From a bacterium (GTDB lineage: Bacteria; Auribacterota; JABMQX01), in NCBI GenBank assembly GCA_030691545.1, contig JAUYEE010000116.1, positions 1-36,110 of the forward strand: a DNA stretch of 36,110 bases, written 5' to 3'. This document shows positions 15,970 through 23,863 of the stretch, one piece after another (the stretch's first letter is position 1; each line of letters starts with the position of its first letter). The notes below the pieces were generated by a model that worked only from the letters and a program-made list of their open reading frames with translations, was not told the DNA's origin and did no database searches. The position numbers and the translations under genes were made by a program.

Positions 15970-16629
15970 TTAGAAACCTCGCCCTTCGGGTCGTACTTGC
16001 TGGAACATCTCAATGCCCGTTCGGGAGAATGGAGTGTGGAACCAGGTGACCATGGTATTTGAAATACCGCTGTAGTCCTCCCACCAACGGCGGCGAGGCA
16101 AGGAATAGTCGGTCACGACCGTGCCCTGGTAGTTGCATTCGACAGCCACCGCCCGTGCCCTGCCGCCATACCTCTCGAGGGTGTTCGGCGGGACGTAGAG
16201 GCAGACGGCGTGGTTTCTGCCGCTGGGGACGTCCACGCAGGTGACGGAGCCGGTCAGCATCCTATCCTCTCGCCCGTCCTGGAGGAGGACATAGCAATCG
16301 AAGCGGATGTCGCTGGCCCAGTCGGGCTGGCTGGTGAACTGGATAAGGATTCTCATCCAGGAGCCGCGACGATAGGTCGAGGACCCGATGTCGGACAGGC
16401 GCACGTCCGCCTGATTGGGCAGATAGGCGACCGCCACGTTGGTAATCTGGACAGCTCGCTGAACTGGCTGAGCGGCCGTCCCGGGCACCGTCAGGCCCGG
16501 ACCCATTTCCTCGCCGAAAGACGGCGAGAGCAGGAGACACACCGCGAAACACACGGCCAGGCCCGCGGTGACTGGGAGCGGCCTGGCCGAAACGCCACAG
16601 ATGAACTTGTCTGTCTCTCGTTTTCTCAT
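15970..16629 (-). CDS. exported protein of unknown function, first gene of the pilus platform operon
   Basis: The 219-residue product begins MRKRETDKF, has a hydrophobic signal segment (about 21-39) ending near SPSFGEE, and a mature, mostly beta domain with no transmembrane helix. Visible features are RRGSWMRILIQF and a Trp/Tyr-rich end (RRRWWEDYSGI, TWFHTPFSRTG). It sits just before the PilM-PilN gene, in the same relative place as the Amuc_1102 gene beside the Akkermansia PilM gene. I infer a structural pilus or pseudopilus accessory role but see no diagnostic motif. The ATG at 16629 has only a weak ribosome binding site. An in-frame GTG three codons upstream is an alternative. The 128 codons further upstream look non-coding and include a promoter. 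Confidence 0.65.
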   Translation of the reverse strand: MRKRETDKFICGVSARPLPVTAGLAVCFAVCLLLSPSFGEEMGPGLTVPGTAAQPVQRAVQITNVAVAYLPNQADVRLSDIGSSTYRRGSWMRILIQFTSQPDWASDIRFDCYVLLQDGREDRMLTGSVTCVDVPSGRNHAVCLYVPPNTLERYGGRARAVAVECNYQGTVVTDYSLPRRRWWEDYSGISNTMVTWFHTPFSRTGIEMFQQVRPEGRGF

Positions 16630-16937
16630 CGGGATCACCAGTGACAAAGCATCCTGACTTCGGTTATGAAGAATATTTATGAGTGCGGTGAGAAGCTTAT
16701 CAGACTGGCATCCCTGAAAACTACGGTTTTCCTTCGGCTGTGGCCTCCCACATGGCTCGCGTCCGATGACAGGGATTCCCGCGCAATACACGAGTCGTCG
16801 GAACCCGGGGCAGAAGATTCGCCACACGCGGCCGAACGCTGCCGCCGACCTTTCCAGCCTGGCGACAGGCAACCTGAAAAATAAGTCCGTGGAAGGCGAA
16901 CTCGCACTGAGCTTCTTCGGGCAGCGCCTGGCGGCCG

Positions 16938-16957
16938 GGCTCGGTTTGGACCGAGCC
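16938..16957 (-). promoter_or_regulatory. 8-bp hairpin in the leader of the pilus platform operon
   Basis: GGCTCGGT at 16938-16945 and ACCGAGCC at 16950-16957 are perfect complements around a 4-base loop. The hairpin lies about 40 bases downstream of the predicted transcription start of the operon and about 310 bases before its first gene. No T-run follows on the minus strand, so it is not a simple terminator. It may stabilise the long leader or bind a regulator. Apart from this and the promoter, the gap 16630-17088 shows nothing gene-like. Confidence 0.5.
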
Positions 16958-16999
16958 GACCGTCCACGGTACCCAGACCTTTCCCAAAACAATGGCTTC

Positions 17000-17029
17000 A
17001 AGCTACCAGCCAATTGTCTATTGTGTCAA
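17000..17029 (-). promoter_or_regulatory. candidate sigma70-type promoter of the platform/secretin operon
   Basis: On the minus strand a perfect -35 TTGACA (17024-17029) is followed after 18 bases by TAGCTT (17000-17005). It lies about 60 bases after the gspK stop and 370 bases before the first gene of the platform operon, with no gene in between. It would uncouple the secretin operon from the pseudopilin operon. The weak -10 limits confidence. Confidence 0.5.
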
Positions 17030-17088
17030 CCTCTTTTTTGTGAGGCTGCAACGGCACGGGGCGTAGAACAACCGCGTGCTGGAAGCCC

Positions 17089-19941
17089 CTAATCCTCCGT
17101 GACCCAGCGGAAGTACAGCGTTCGCGCCATCTCGAAGCGGGCTTGGTCCTGCCGATTCCAGGATTTCTCGCCCTGTCTTCCAAAGTCGCCCGGCGTGTAG
17201 CCGCGGTCTATGACTGCCTCGAGCTTGCGCTCCGCCGCGATGTTTCCCTTCCTGTCGAACGCCTGCGCGAGGACCGTGACTTTGAAAACGTTCGACCGGG
17301 TCGTAATCAAATTCGAGTTGTAACGGATAAAGGCTTCCTGGACGGCTTCGGTGGGATCGCTGATGGCGCGGTAACGGCGGATGAACTCGGCGATGTCCTG
17401 CGCGACATCCGCGAGGTTTTGGTAGGGTTTGTCTCTTCGGCGCTCGAGGATGTGGCCGATTATGACGTCACGAAGAGCCGGACCGCGGCCACCCTGACCG
17501 AGGAAGGCTATTTCGTCAATCATGGGCCTCCAGTTCAGGCCCATGAGAACCTGGGGCGATGCCGTATTGATGTTGATGCGACCCGGGACGACCTTAGGCT
17601 GAGGTACATCCCCGTCCCGCTTCAGTTCCTCATCGTCTCGCAGACCTCTGTTTTGGTACGGATAGGGGAGCGTAAGAATGTCAAGCAGCCGCACATCATT
17701 CTCGCTGTCGCTATCGCTGTAGCCGAGTTGCTCCTCACCGGTGAAGTTGAGGGTGCGCCAGGCTTGTCCACGGTGGACCATTCCCAGTTCGCCGACTGTG
17801 TGGAGCGCTCCGGCGCGCTCGAGCATTGCCAGGGTAGCCGCGTTCGCCCCCCACTCGAACGCTCGCTGGCGGATTCCGGGGATGTAGAACGAGCTGTACA
17901 CCTGCGAGGCCGGCAGAGGGCTCGTCGGGTTCATGCCTCCCAGGGTCCCGGCATAGGAATCCCATTTCGGCATCCGGGGGTCGTTCTTCTGAGAGGTCAG
18001 GTTATCCGCGGAAGCAGCGGCGTTGAGTTTCGATTTCTCGATGACGCGCTTCCCAGACGCCGTCTGCATCTCGAGGACCATCTCCTGGTTGGGCGCCAGT
18101 TTCAGCTCGGCGTAGGCCTGACAGCCCGGAGGGTAGGGGGGGAGGTTCTGGTCGGGGGCGACGGAGCCCTGGCCGATATTGACCACGTCTCCCATTCTGT
18201 CTCCGATAACGAAAAACGTCCGCGGCGGTATGATGACGGTGGTGCTGCCGCCGACGATGTCGCGAACTCGTTTCGGGGAACCCGAGTCAATCGTGAGGGA
18301 GTAGTTGGCGATGTCAAGGGCGATGGCGTACGGATTCCACAACTCGATGTACTCCCCAAGGTCCCTGACGACGACCTCCTCACTCAACCCGACCTGCGTG
18401 CCGAGGAGGTCTGGAGGCGACGGTTCGACCTCGTTGATATAGATAGTCGGCTCAAGGCCAATCAAGCCGCCCTCTTCCGTCGGGAACCAGTCGGGGTCAA
18501 TGAAATCGTAGAGGTTCACCGCGACCTGCTTGAGGGTGTCGCTGTCGTCGAAGCGAATGTCGAACTCGCGGAGAGCGTCCTCGATCTCGGAGGGGCCGCC
18601 CTTGAGCCAGCGGCCGATGTTCTCGCGAATGTACCACTCAATCTCCACTCCCCTGCCCCCCCTTCTCCCGACATCGAGGTTCGAGAAGCGGTTCAGGTCC
18701 AGCGAGGAAACGGTGATGAAGGGGAGAAGGGAGCGGTAGAGCCTGTCCAGCGGGTTCTGCGGGTAGGGCGGCTTCAGATCGCGCAGCGCCGCGCCGGGCC
18801 AAAGGTTTTTCCTCATCCGGACGTGGGAAACGGTCAGATATGGCGTATCGTCCCACATGACGCCGGTCCCGCCGGTCCTCGGATTCTCGATTCTCAGGAG
18901 CCTGCCGGGGGGCTGAATCTCCAACGGCTCGTACGGGGCGAACTCACCCGGCTCATCTTTTTCTTCGCCGCCTTCGTCAATCAGACGGTCTCCATCATCG
19001 TCTATGGCGTTCTCGTCCTGGGGGAGGAGGTTTACCTGTCCTCTGCCGCTTCGCGGGAGGACGTTATCGTCCCGGTCGTACTCTCCGGGGGCGAGTGGCT
19101 CAGAGCGTGCTCTCGCGCCGTACCGGTAGGCGACGATGTCGAGGGCGGTTCGGTAGTCCGCGTTGTAGGGGTAATCCTGGACGTCGTCGAGGGTGTTCTC
19201 GAAAAGGAGTCCGAAAGCCGATAGGATGTCGCCGAGGTCAATTTCCGACGTGGTGTAGCCCATTCCCTGCCGATGGACCCATTGGCCGCCGGAGCTGAGG
19301 GGGTCGGGATTTCCGGCGGTATTGATATTGACCTTGGCGTTTTCATCCTCGACGCAGACGGCGAACCGTCCGATGACTCTCTTTTCCCCGGTAACCGGGT
19401 CTTGCGCAACAACCTCTATCCAGCGAGAATCGAGCTCGGGTGTGTCCTTCCACGGGTCCTTCATGCCAGTAAGGTCAAGCCTGCCGCGCTCGTCAACGCG
19501 ATAGAGGAATTCGTCGTAATCGGAGAGGTCAGCCGCCTCATCCTCGTCGGGGTCGTCCTCGTCGGGGGCGAAGCCATTCTTTCCCTCGTAGTAGATCGCC
19601 CACCGCTCAAACAGGTCGTCGGAGGCGGGACGGTTCCCTCCGGAATGCCGCTGATCCTGCCGGTCGCCCGCGGCGTCCTTTCGCAGTAAGGCGGCAGCGG
19701 TGTCCAACCCGCCGAGAGCAATTTCCTCCGCCTTGGCGGCATAATAGAAGTTCTCTGCGGCTTCATTCTCCGTCAACTGGCTCGAGGAGAAGGAGAGGGC
19801 CAGAAGTGTCAGGAGGAGGAGAATCCCCAACGTCAGTAGCAGGGCGATCCCTCGTGAGCTCGCCTTCTTCACGGCACTTATCATGGATGCAGGCACGCCC
19901 GGGCGGGCCTGCGGTACGATTCTGTAACTGGTGCGCTTCAT
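17089..19941 (-). CDS. gspK: GspK-type minor pseudopilin, enlarged, with lamin-tail-like insert
   Basis: GspK caps the type II secretion pseudopilus tip. The 950-residue product starts with a basic leader and a prepilin helix (SSRG, then IALLLTLGILLLLTLLALSF, about 31-51). As expected for GspK, there is no Glu at position 5 after the cleavage site. NINTA helix-hairpin-helix motifs occur at about 205 and 790. The protein is roughly three times the usual length. Residues about 498-650 look like a lamin-tail-type beta domain: YINEVEPSPPD, EYIELWNPYAIALDIANYSL and IPPRTFFVIGD. Acidic loops such as DENAIDDDGDRLIDEG (309-324) resemble calcium-binding sites. The start overlaps the gspJ stop (ATGA), supporting coupled translation. 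It is the last gene of the pseudopilin operon. Confidence 0.85.
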   Translation of the reverse strand: MKRTSYRIVPQARPGVPASMISAVKKASSRGIALLLTLGILLLLTLLALSFSSSQLTENEAAENFYYAAKAEEIALGGLDTAAALLRKDAAGDRQDQRHSGGNRPASDDLFERWAIYYEGKNGFAPDEDDPDEDEAADLSDYDEFLYRVDERGRLDLTGMKDPWKDTPELDSRWIEVVAQDPVTGEKRVIGRFAVCVEDENAKVNINTAGNPDPLSSGGQWVHRQGMGYTTSEIDLGDILSAFGLLFENTLDDVQDYPYNADYRTALDIVAYRYGARARSEPLAPGEYDRDDNVLPRSGRGQVNLLPQDENAIDDDGDRLIDEGGEEKDEPGEFAPYEPLEIQPPGRLLRIENPRTGGTGVMWDDTPYLTVSHVRMRKNLWPGAALRDLKPPYPQNPLDRLYRSLLPFITVSSLDLNRFSNLDVGRRGGRGVEIEWYIRENIGRWLKGGPSEIEDALREFDIRFDDSDTLKQVAVNLYDFIDPDWFPTEEGGLIGLEPTIYINEVEPSPPDLLGTQVGLSEEVVVRDLGEYIELWNPYAIALDIANYSLTIDSGSPKRVRDIVGGSTTVIIPPRTFFVIGDRMGDVVNIGQGSVAPDQNLPPYPPGCQAYAELKLAPNQEMVLEMQTASGKRVIEKSKLNAAASADNLTSQKNDPRMPKWDSYAGTLGGMNPTSPLPASQVYSSFYIPGIRQRAFEWGANAATLAMLERAGALHTVGELGMVHRGQAWRTLNFTGEEQLGYSDSDSENDVRLLDILTLPYPYQNRGLRDDEELKRDGDVPQPKVVPGRININTASPQVLMGLNWRPMIDEIAFLGQGGRGPALRDVIIGHILERRRDKPYQNLADVAQDIAEFIRRYRAISDPTEAVQEAFIRYNSNLITTRSNVFKVTVLAQAFDRKGNIAAERKLEAVIDRGYTPGDFGRQGEKSWNRQDQARFEMARTLYFRWVTED

Positions 19942-20840
19942 TGAACTGCCTCCGCGTACCGAGTGCTTGCATTGTCGAGATAGACGATTTTCGAGACGCG
20001 AATCGGCTTGATGACGTCGTTCTCATCCGCAACCGCGATGGTGATTTTGACTGCCACGGGCAGCCGGTTGTCGTCGTCCTTCGCTGCGGTCATGCCGCCA
20101 TGCTGGGAGGGGAGAGAGTCCCAGACGAGGTATTCCTTGAGACGGGGTGTGGTACCGCCCTGCGTGTCGTAGTCGTAGTACCTGATGTCCAATTCCCGCA
20201 CGCCGGAGGCAACAAAATGCCATGTCTTCTCCAAGGGATCCGTGCTGAAAGACTGGTCGCCGAAGTCGAAAGCCCTCCAGACCGGATCTTCCGTCTCGCC
20301 CGTGCGATAGGATCGCTGGAGGACATCCCGATACTCCTTCTCGTCCGGCTGACCCTGCCGGATGACCAGCCTTTCCTTGATCCAGTAGCCGAACATGCAA
20401 AGCTCCTGGCGGCCGGAATTCGTCACGGGGGCGACGAAGTAAAGCTGGTCGCTGAATTTCTGGTACCCCGTTCGCCAGTTTTCGAGCTTGGTGGAGTCCA
20501 TACCGATGAAGTCCGCTCTCTTGGGGAGTCCCCTGGTTGGCGGGTCAACCTGCGGTCCCGCCGCGGCGGTGATGATGACAGCCCCTTTGATTTCCCTGGC
20601 CATCATCTCGAGAATCTGGCGGGCTTTGATGTAGGCTTCCGTGCGGGCGCTGGAGAGGCGCCAGGTCTCCGTCCCCTGCTGGAAGATGGTGAACAGAGAG
20701 ACGATAATCATGGAAAGGATGGCCATGACCGCCAGCATTTCGGTCAGGGTGAATGCCCGGCGGGCGCCGAGCCTGCGGGTTATCCCGTTGGCCGTGCTAC
20801 GATTTCTGTATCGCCTCGCGTTCATGTCGGAGTTCCTCAT
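19938..20840 (-). CDS. gspJ: GspJ-type minor pseudopilin
   Basis: The 300-residue protein has a 29-residue basic leader, a prepilin cleavage site with Ala at -1 (GARRA, then FTLTEMLAVMAILSMII) and Glu at +5. Size, order (G, H, I, J, K) and the body of the protein, with GVRELDIRYYDYD of the GspJ/PulJ type, support GspJ. GspJ forms the tip complex with GspI and GspK in the inner membrane and periplasm. The start overlaps the upstream stop (ATGA) and its own stop overlaps gspK, so the three tip subunits are translationally coupled. A second Met at residue 6 is a possible alternative start. Confidence 0.85.
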   Translation of the reverse strand: MRNSDMNARRYRNRSTANGITRRLGARRAFTLTEMLAVMAILSMIIVSLFTIFQQGTETWRLSSARTEAYIKARQILEMMAREIKGAVIITAAAGPQVDPPTRGLPKRADFIGMDSTKLENWRTGYQKFSDQLYFVAPVTNSGRQELCMFGYWIKERLVIRQGQPDEKEYRDVLQRSYRTGETEDPVWRAFDFGDQSFSTDPLEKTWHFVASGVRELDIRYYDYDTQGGTTPRLKEYLVWDSLPSQHGGMTAAKDDDNRLPVAVKITIAVADENDVIKPIRVSKIVYLDNASTRYAEAVQ

Positions 20841-21382
20841 CTTGTCTCCGGGAACTTGATGAAAGTAACCAGAGTAACTCTATTGCGTAGCCCCGCTTTC
20901 GGTTCATTGGCTGGCCAGGAAACCGTCAGGGTAACCTTTTGCAACCCGACGTCCTTGAGGTCATCCAGTTTTTCCTCGGTTGGCGGCTCGTCGAACTTCA
21001 CCTGGTACTGGTAAAGGGTATGCTCGCCGCCTGCTGTTTGGACCTTGGGAATAAAGGGCTGCTGGTCGTCCACCAACCCGATAATATTCGGGATTTTCGC
21101 GTCGAAGTCCTTGAAGTTGTCTGTCCCGGAGGTTTGAAAACGCGCTTTCGCGTCGTTCAGCGTGAGGTCGCCGCGATTCGCTGCGGAGCGAATTTGGTCG
21201 AGGACCGATTGTCCGAGGATGGTGGCATTTGTGAGGTCGCCAGCTCGTTTGCTGGCGTCTATCCCTACGGGGAATAGAGAGAGAATCCCCACCAGCCCCA
21301 GTCCGATGATTGCCAGGGCGGCGATAACCTCGATGAGGGTGAACGCCCTGCGAGCTTGAAGCATACGAATGTGTCCCATCAT
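20837..21382 (-). CDS. gspI: GspI/PilV-type minor pseudopilin
   Basis: The 181-residue protein has a short leader and a cleavage site with Ala at -1 (ARRA, then FTLIEVIAALAIIGLGLVGIL), Glu at +5, and the sequence LSLFPVGIDASKRAGD typical of GspI/PilV-type pseudopilins. It would join GspJ and GspK in the tip of the pseudopilus. GAGGTG lies about 5 bases before the start and overlaps the end of gspH. The name GspI rests largely on gene order. Confidence 0.78.
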   Translation of the reverse strand: MMGHIRMLQARRAFTLIEVIAALAIIGLGLVGILSLFPVGIDASKRAGDLTNATILGQSVLDQIRSAANRGDLTLNDAKARFQTSGTDNFKDFDAKIPNIIGLVDDQQPFIPKVQTAGGEHTLYQYQVKFDEPPTEEKLDDLKDVGLQKVTLTVSWPANEPKAGLRNRVTLVTFIKFPETR

Positions 21383-21395
21383 TGTGCCACCTCAA

Positions 21396-21983
21396 TCATT
21401 GCGAAGCCAGTACAGGCTTCGACCTCGCGGTTCCCGTGATGGGATTCACCGCAATTTCCATCGTTTTTTCTTTTCCCTTCGTTCCGGACACGGTGTGAAG
21501 GAGTTGGAAGTATGGGATACCGGACCCCGGGCGTGCGAAGGCGCCGCCTGTGGGTTTGAAGACAATCTCCTGCGGAGGAAGGTCGTCCGGGTCGAAGATG
21601 ACGAACCTCGGAAGGAGCTTCCATCTGCCGACAGTAATCTTCTCGTCCTCCTTCGGATTGTTGTAGTCTTTGGCCTTCCGCTCCACGAAGTAGATTCGAT
21701 AGGAGTCCTCTGTTACGCCATCCGCAAGCTGGGAGGCAGTGAGGTTCGTCTCGTCGGTGATGAATTCGACCCGATACATGTACCGGTTGGCGATGGCGAG
21801 CTGCCGGGCGAGGGCGAAGGTGTCGGTCAGGGCGGTGGCGGCGTTGCGAAGAGCCGTGCCCTTGATGATGGCGTTGAACGACGGAATCCCAATCGCCGCA
21901 AGCAACCCGGCGATCAGGAGCACCGCCAGAAGCTCCAGCAGCGTTACACCGTCAGGTCGTTTTGTTGGGCGAATTGCCTTCAT
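21396..21983 (-). CDS. gspH: GspH-type minor pseudopilin
   Basis: The 195-residue protein has a 12-residue leader ending in Gly, then VTLLELLAVLLIAGLLAAIG with Glu at +5, and the GspH/FimT signature region NAATALTDTFALARQLAIANR directly after the helix. GspH-type subunits link the major pseudopilus shaft to the tip complex. It follows gspG by three bases. This is the only prepilin here with Gly at the cleavage site; the others have Ala. Confidence 0.85.
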   Translation of the reverse strand: MKAIRPTKRPDGVTLLELLAVLLIAGLLAAIGIPSFNAIIKGTALRNAATALTDTFALARQLAIANRYMYRVEFITDETNLTASQLADGVTEDSYRIYFVERKAKDYNNPKEDEKITVGRWKLLPRFVIFDPDDLPPQEIVFKPTGGAFARPGSGIPYFQLLHTVSGTKGKEKTMEIAVNPITGTARSKPVLASQ

Positions 21984-21986
21984 GGC

Positions 21987-22565
21987 TCAATCCCAGTTGT
22001 TGATGTCGTCGGCTTTCCGTCCCTTGTACATCCCATGCGATTTGCCTTCCTCGCTCTCCTCGTTCGGTCCCGTGGACCAGATGTCGAAAGAATCGGGGTT
22101 GTGCAGATGGGGATCGAAGTTCGTAAGAGCCTTTATCCGAATAAAAAGGGGGTGACCCCATGCATCAACGAGCTCACCCTTCTCGCTTAGCTCCTTGTGC
22201 CTGGGCTCCAGATAAGGGCCGTTCCAGTTGGCTTCGTCTCGGGTGTCCTTGTCGACTTCAAAGGTGCCGTCCGGCTTGAGCTTCTTGCCGGTGAGGATCT
22301 CGACGAGCCTCGCCCTTTTCGTTTGTGTATCCAGTTGGCCGTTCGAAGCGTCGAGCTCAGTGAGAAGGCCGGTGAAGCTCCCCGCGTCTCGCTCGTAATT
22401 CTTCAGGGCAAGTTCGAGACTGTTAATCGCTGCCCGGGTCTTGGTGATTTTGGCTCGTTCAATGGCGCCGCTGACTGCAGCGAAAATGAAGCCGGCGAGG
22501 ATGCCGATGATGGCGATCACCGCCAGGAGCTCAATGAGCGTGAAGGCTTTTTTCCTCGAAGCCAT
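21987..22565 (-). CDS. gspG: major pseudopilin GspG
   Basis: GspG polymerises into the pseudopilus shaft. The 192-residue product begins MASRKKA, then FTLIELLAVIAIIGILAGFI with Glu at +5. It ends with the GspG-type segment around WGHPLFIRI, FDIWSTGPNEESEEG and ADDINNWD, the region that holds calcium in known GspG proteins. The ATG at 22565 has a strong GAAGGAGGAC upstream; 35 earlier in-frame codons are rejected. It follows the propeller gene by 46 bases. It is somewhat longer than typical GspG (about 140 residues). Confidence 0.88.
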   Translation of the reverse strand: MASRKKAFTLIELLAVIAIIGILAGFIFAAVSGAIERAKITKTRAAINSLELALKNYERDAGSFTGLLTELDASNGQLDTQTKRARLVEILTGKKLKPDGTFEVDKDTRDEANWNGPYLEPRHKELSEKGELVDAWGHPLFIRIKALTNFDPHLHNPDSFDIWSTGPNEESEEGKSHGMYKGRKADDINNWD

Positions 22566-22611
22566 GGTTGCGTCCTCCTTCAATGCGTCCACGAACGGGA
22601 AGGGAACTGCG

Positions 22612-23793
22612 TTACGGAGCCGCTTGTTGCGTCGCCACGTAGAAGTTCTCACGACCCACCTCCGTATCATCTAAGGTTCCCGTCGTCGTCCCCACCAATT
22701 GAATTGTACCACAATTCTGCCAACTTGCAAAGGGCTGAGTTAGGTCCGACGTGCACAGGACGTCATAAGTCACGCCATCAACGCCGTTTGCAAGTGTAAC
22801 ACGAAAGACGTTGGCTCCGAGAGACGCGACGGACAGCGTCGCGGGCTGCTCCGGAGTCCCCGCCGGGCCGAAAACCAGGCCCAGAGGCACAGGAACGGCG
22901 CCGGCGCTCTCCCCGAAGACCCCTTGATAGCTGCCCGGACTGGGGCTGAGGGGCCCGCGGAACTTCCTGACGGAGGAGTCTTCGGCATCCGTGACGTAGA
23001 GGTCGCCATCGGGTCCGAAGGTGCAATAATGGGGCTGGTTGAGATTGCCGGAGGCGCCGGTCTGCCCGAAGACGCCTTCGGAGGCGCCGGTCGTTCCGTC
23101 ATAGCGCCAGACGCCAAAATGCTCCGCGCTATCGTCCACGACGTAGAGGTCGCCATCCGGTCCGAATGCGAGTCCCCAGGGACTACTCAGGTTGCCGGTC
23201 TGACCAAAGAGCTCCCAGCCGGTCTCCGTGGAGCGGAGGACCCCGACGGTTTCGTCGCCGGCGAATTCCCACTGCGTGGCAAAAAGTACGCCGCTGTCGT
23301 TGCAGGCGAGGTCCTCGAGGGTGAGGGCAACGGGGTTGTCGGGGTCGTCCGGATGATGCTGAACGTAAGCGCCGTTCTCATCGAATTCGACGACGTCGGA
23401 AACGTCCAGAAGGGGCACGTCGGCGACGAAGAAGTGCCCGTCCGGTTTACGAGCAATGCCTCTCGGGGCGGTGAGGTGAGCGTTGGTTTCGCCGAAGGGG
23501 AGCGCGTCCCATAGCCCCGTGTTGGGGTCAAAGCGGCGGACGTTCGCAGCATCCTCATCGGTGACAAGGATGGATTCGTCCAGGGCGACAATGGCGTCCG
23601 CAGGCAGCGGGACGCCGCCGAAATCGTCGAGCTTCGCTCCCGTCGCGGCATCGAACTTGACGAGCTTCGCGTTGGCGCACACGTACAGCGCGAAATCGTC
23701 CTGAATAGGACGAGGAAGTTCCGCGGCGGTCGCCGCGCCAAAAAGGAGTCCCCCCAGAAGGAAAGCAACAACGAGGTTTGCAATGAGTCTCAT
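22612..23793 (-). CDS. exported NHL-type beta-propeller protein in the pseudopilin operon
   Basis: The 393-residue protein has a signal peptide (about 1-23, ending near ATAAEL) and then repeated blades with the motif GPDGDLYVxDxxxxxVxxxxG, for example GPDGDLYVVDDSAEH and GPDGDLYVTDAEDSS, typical of NHL or SMP-30-like propellers. The last 75 residues form a separate small beta domain (VTYDVLCTSDL, SWQNCG, NFYVATQ). It lies between two GspG-like prepilin genes on the same strand, so it is probably co-expressed. It may be a cargo, an assembly factor or a surface partner of the machine; the sequence does not decide. GGGAG lies a few bases before the ATG at 23793, which also begins the signal peptide. 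Confidence 0.78.
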   Translation of the reverse strand: MRLIANLVVAFLLGGLLFGAATAAELPRPIQDDFALYVCANAKLVKFDAATGAKLDDFGGVPLPADAIVALDESILVTDEDAANVRRFDPNTGLWDALPFGETNAHLTAPRGIARKPDGHFFVADVPLLDVSDVVEFDENGAYVQHHPDDPDNPVALTLEDLACNDSGVLFATQWEFAGDETVGVLRSTETGWELFGQTGNLSSPWGLAFGPDGDLYVVDDSAEHFGVWRYDGTTGASEGVFGQTGASGNLNQPHYCTFGPDGDLYVTDAEDSSVRKFRGPLSPSPGSYQGVFGESAGAVPVPLGLVFGPAGTPEQPATLSVASLGANVFRVTLANGVDGVTYDVLCTSDLTQPFASWQNCGTIQLVGTTTGTLDDTEVGRENFYVATQQAAP

Positions 23794-23863
23794 GACATCT
23801 CCCGATGAACGTTTCGGCTGACTCCGGGGAGAGGGAAGTTGTCGAGCAAACGGTCTCATCGGC

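Noticed and set aside
14159..15973. 604-codon open frame on the plus strand opposite the PilM-PilN gene
   Set aside because: Antisense shadow with no recognisable domain. The minus frame is a clear PilM and PilN.
17143..19224. 693-codon open frame on the plus strand opposite gspK
   Set aside because: Same bias effect. The minus frame carries prepilin, helix-hairpin-helix and lamin-tail-like motifs and overlaps gspJ cleanly.
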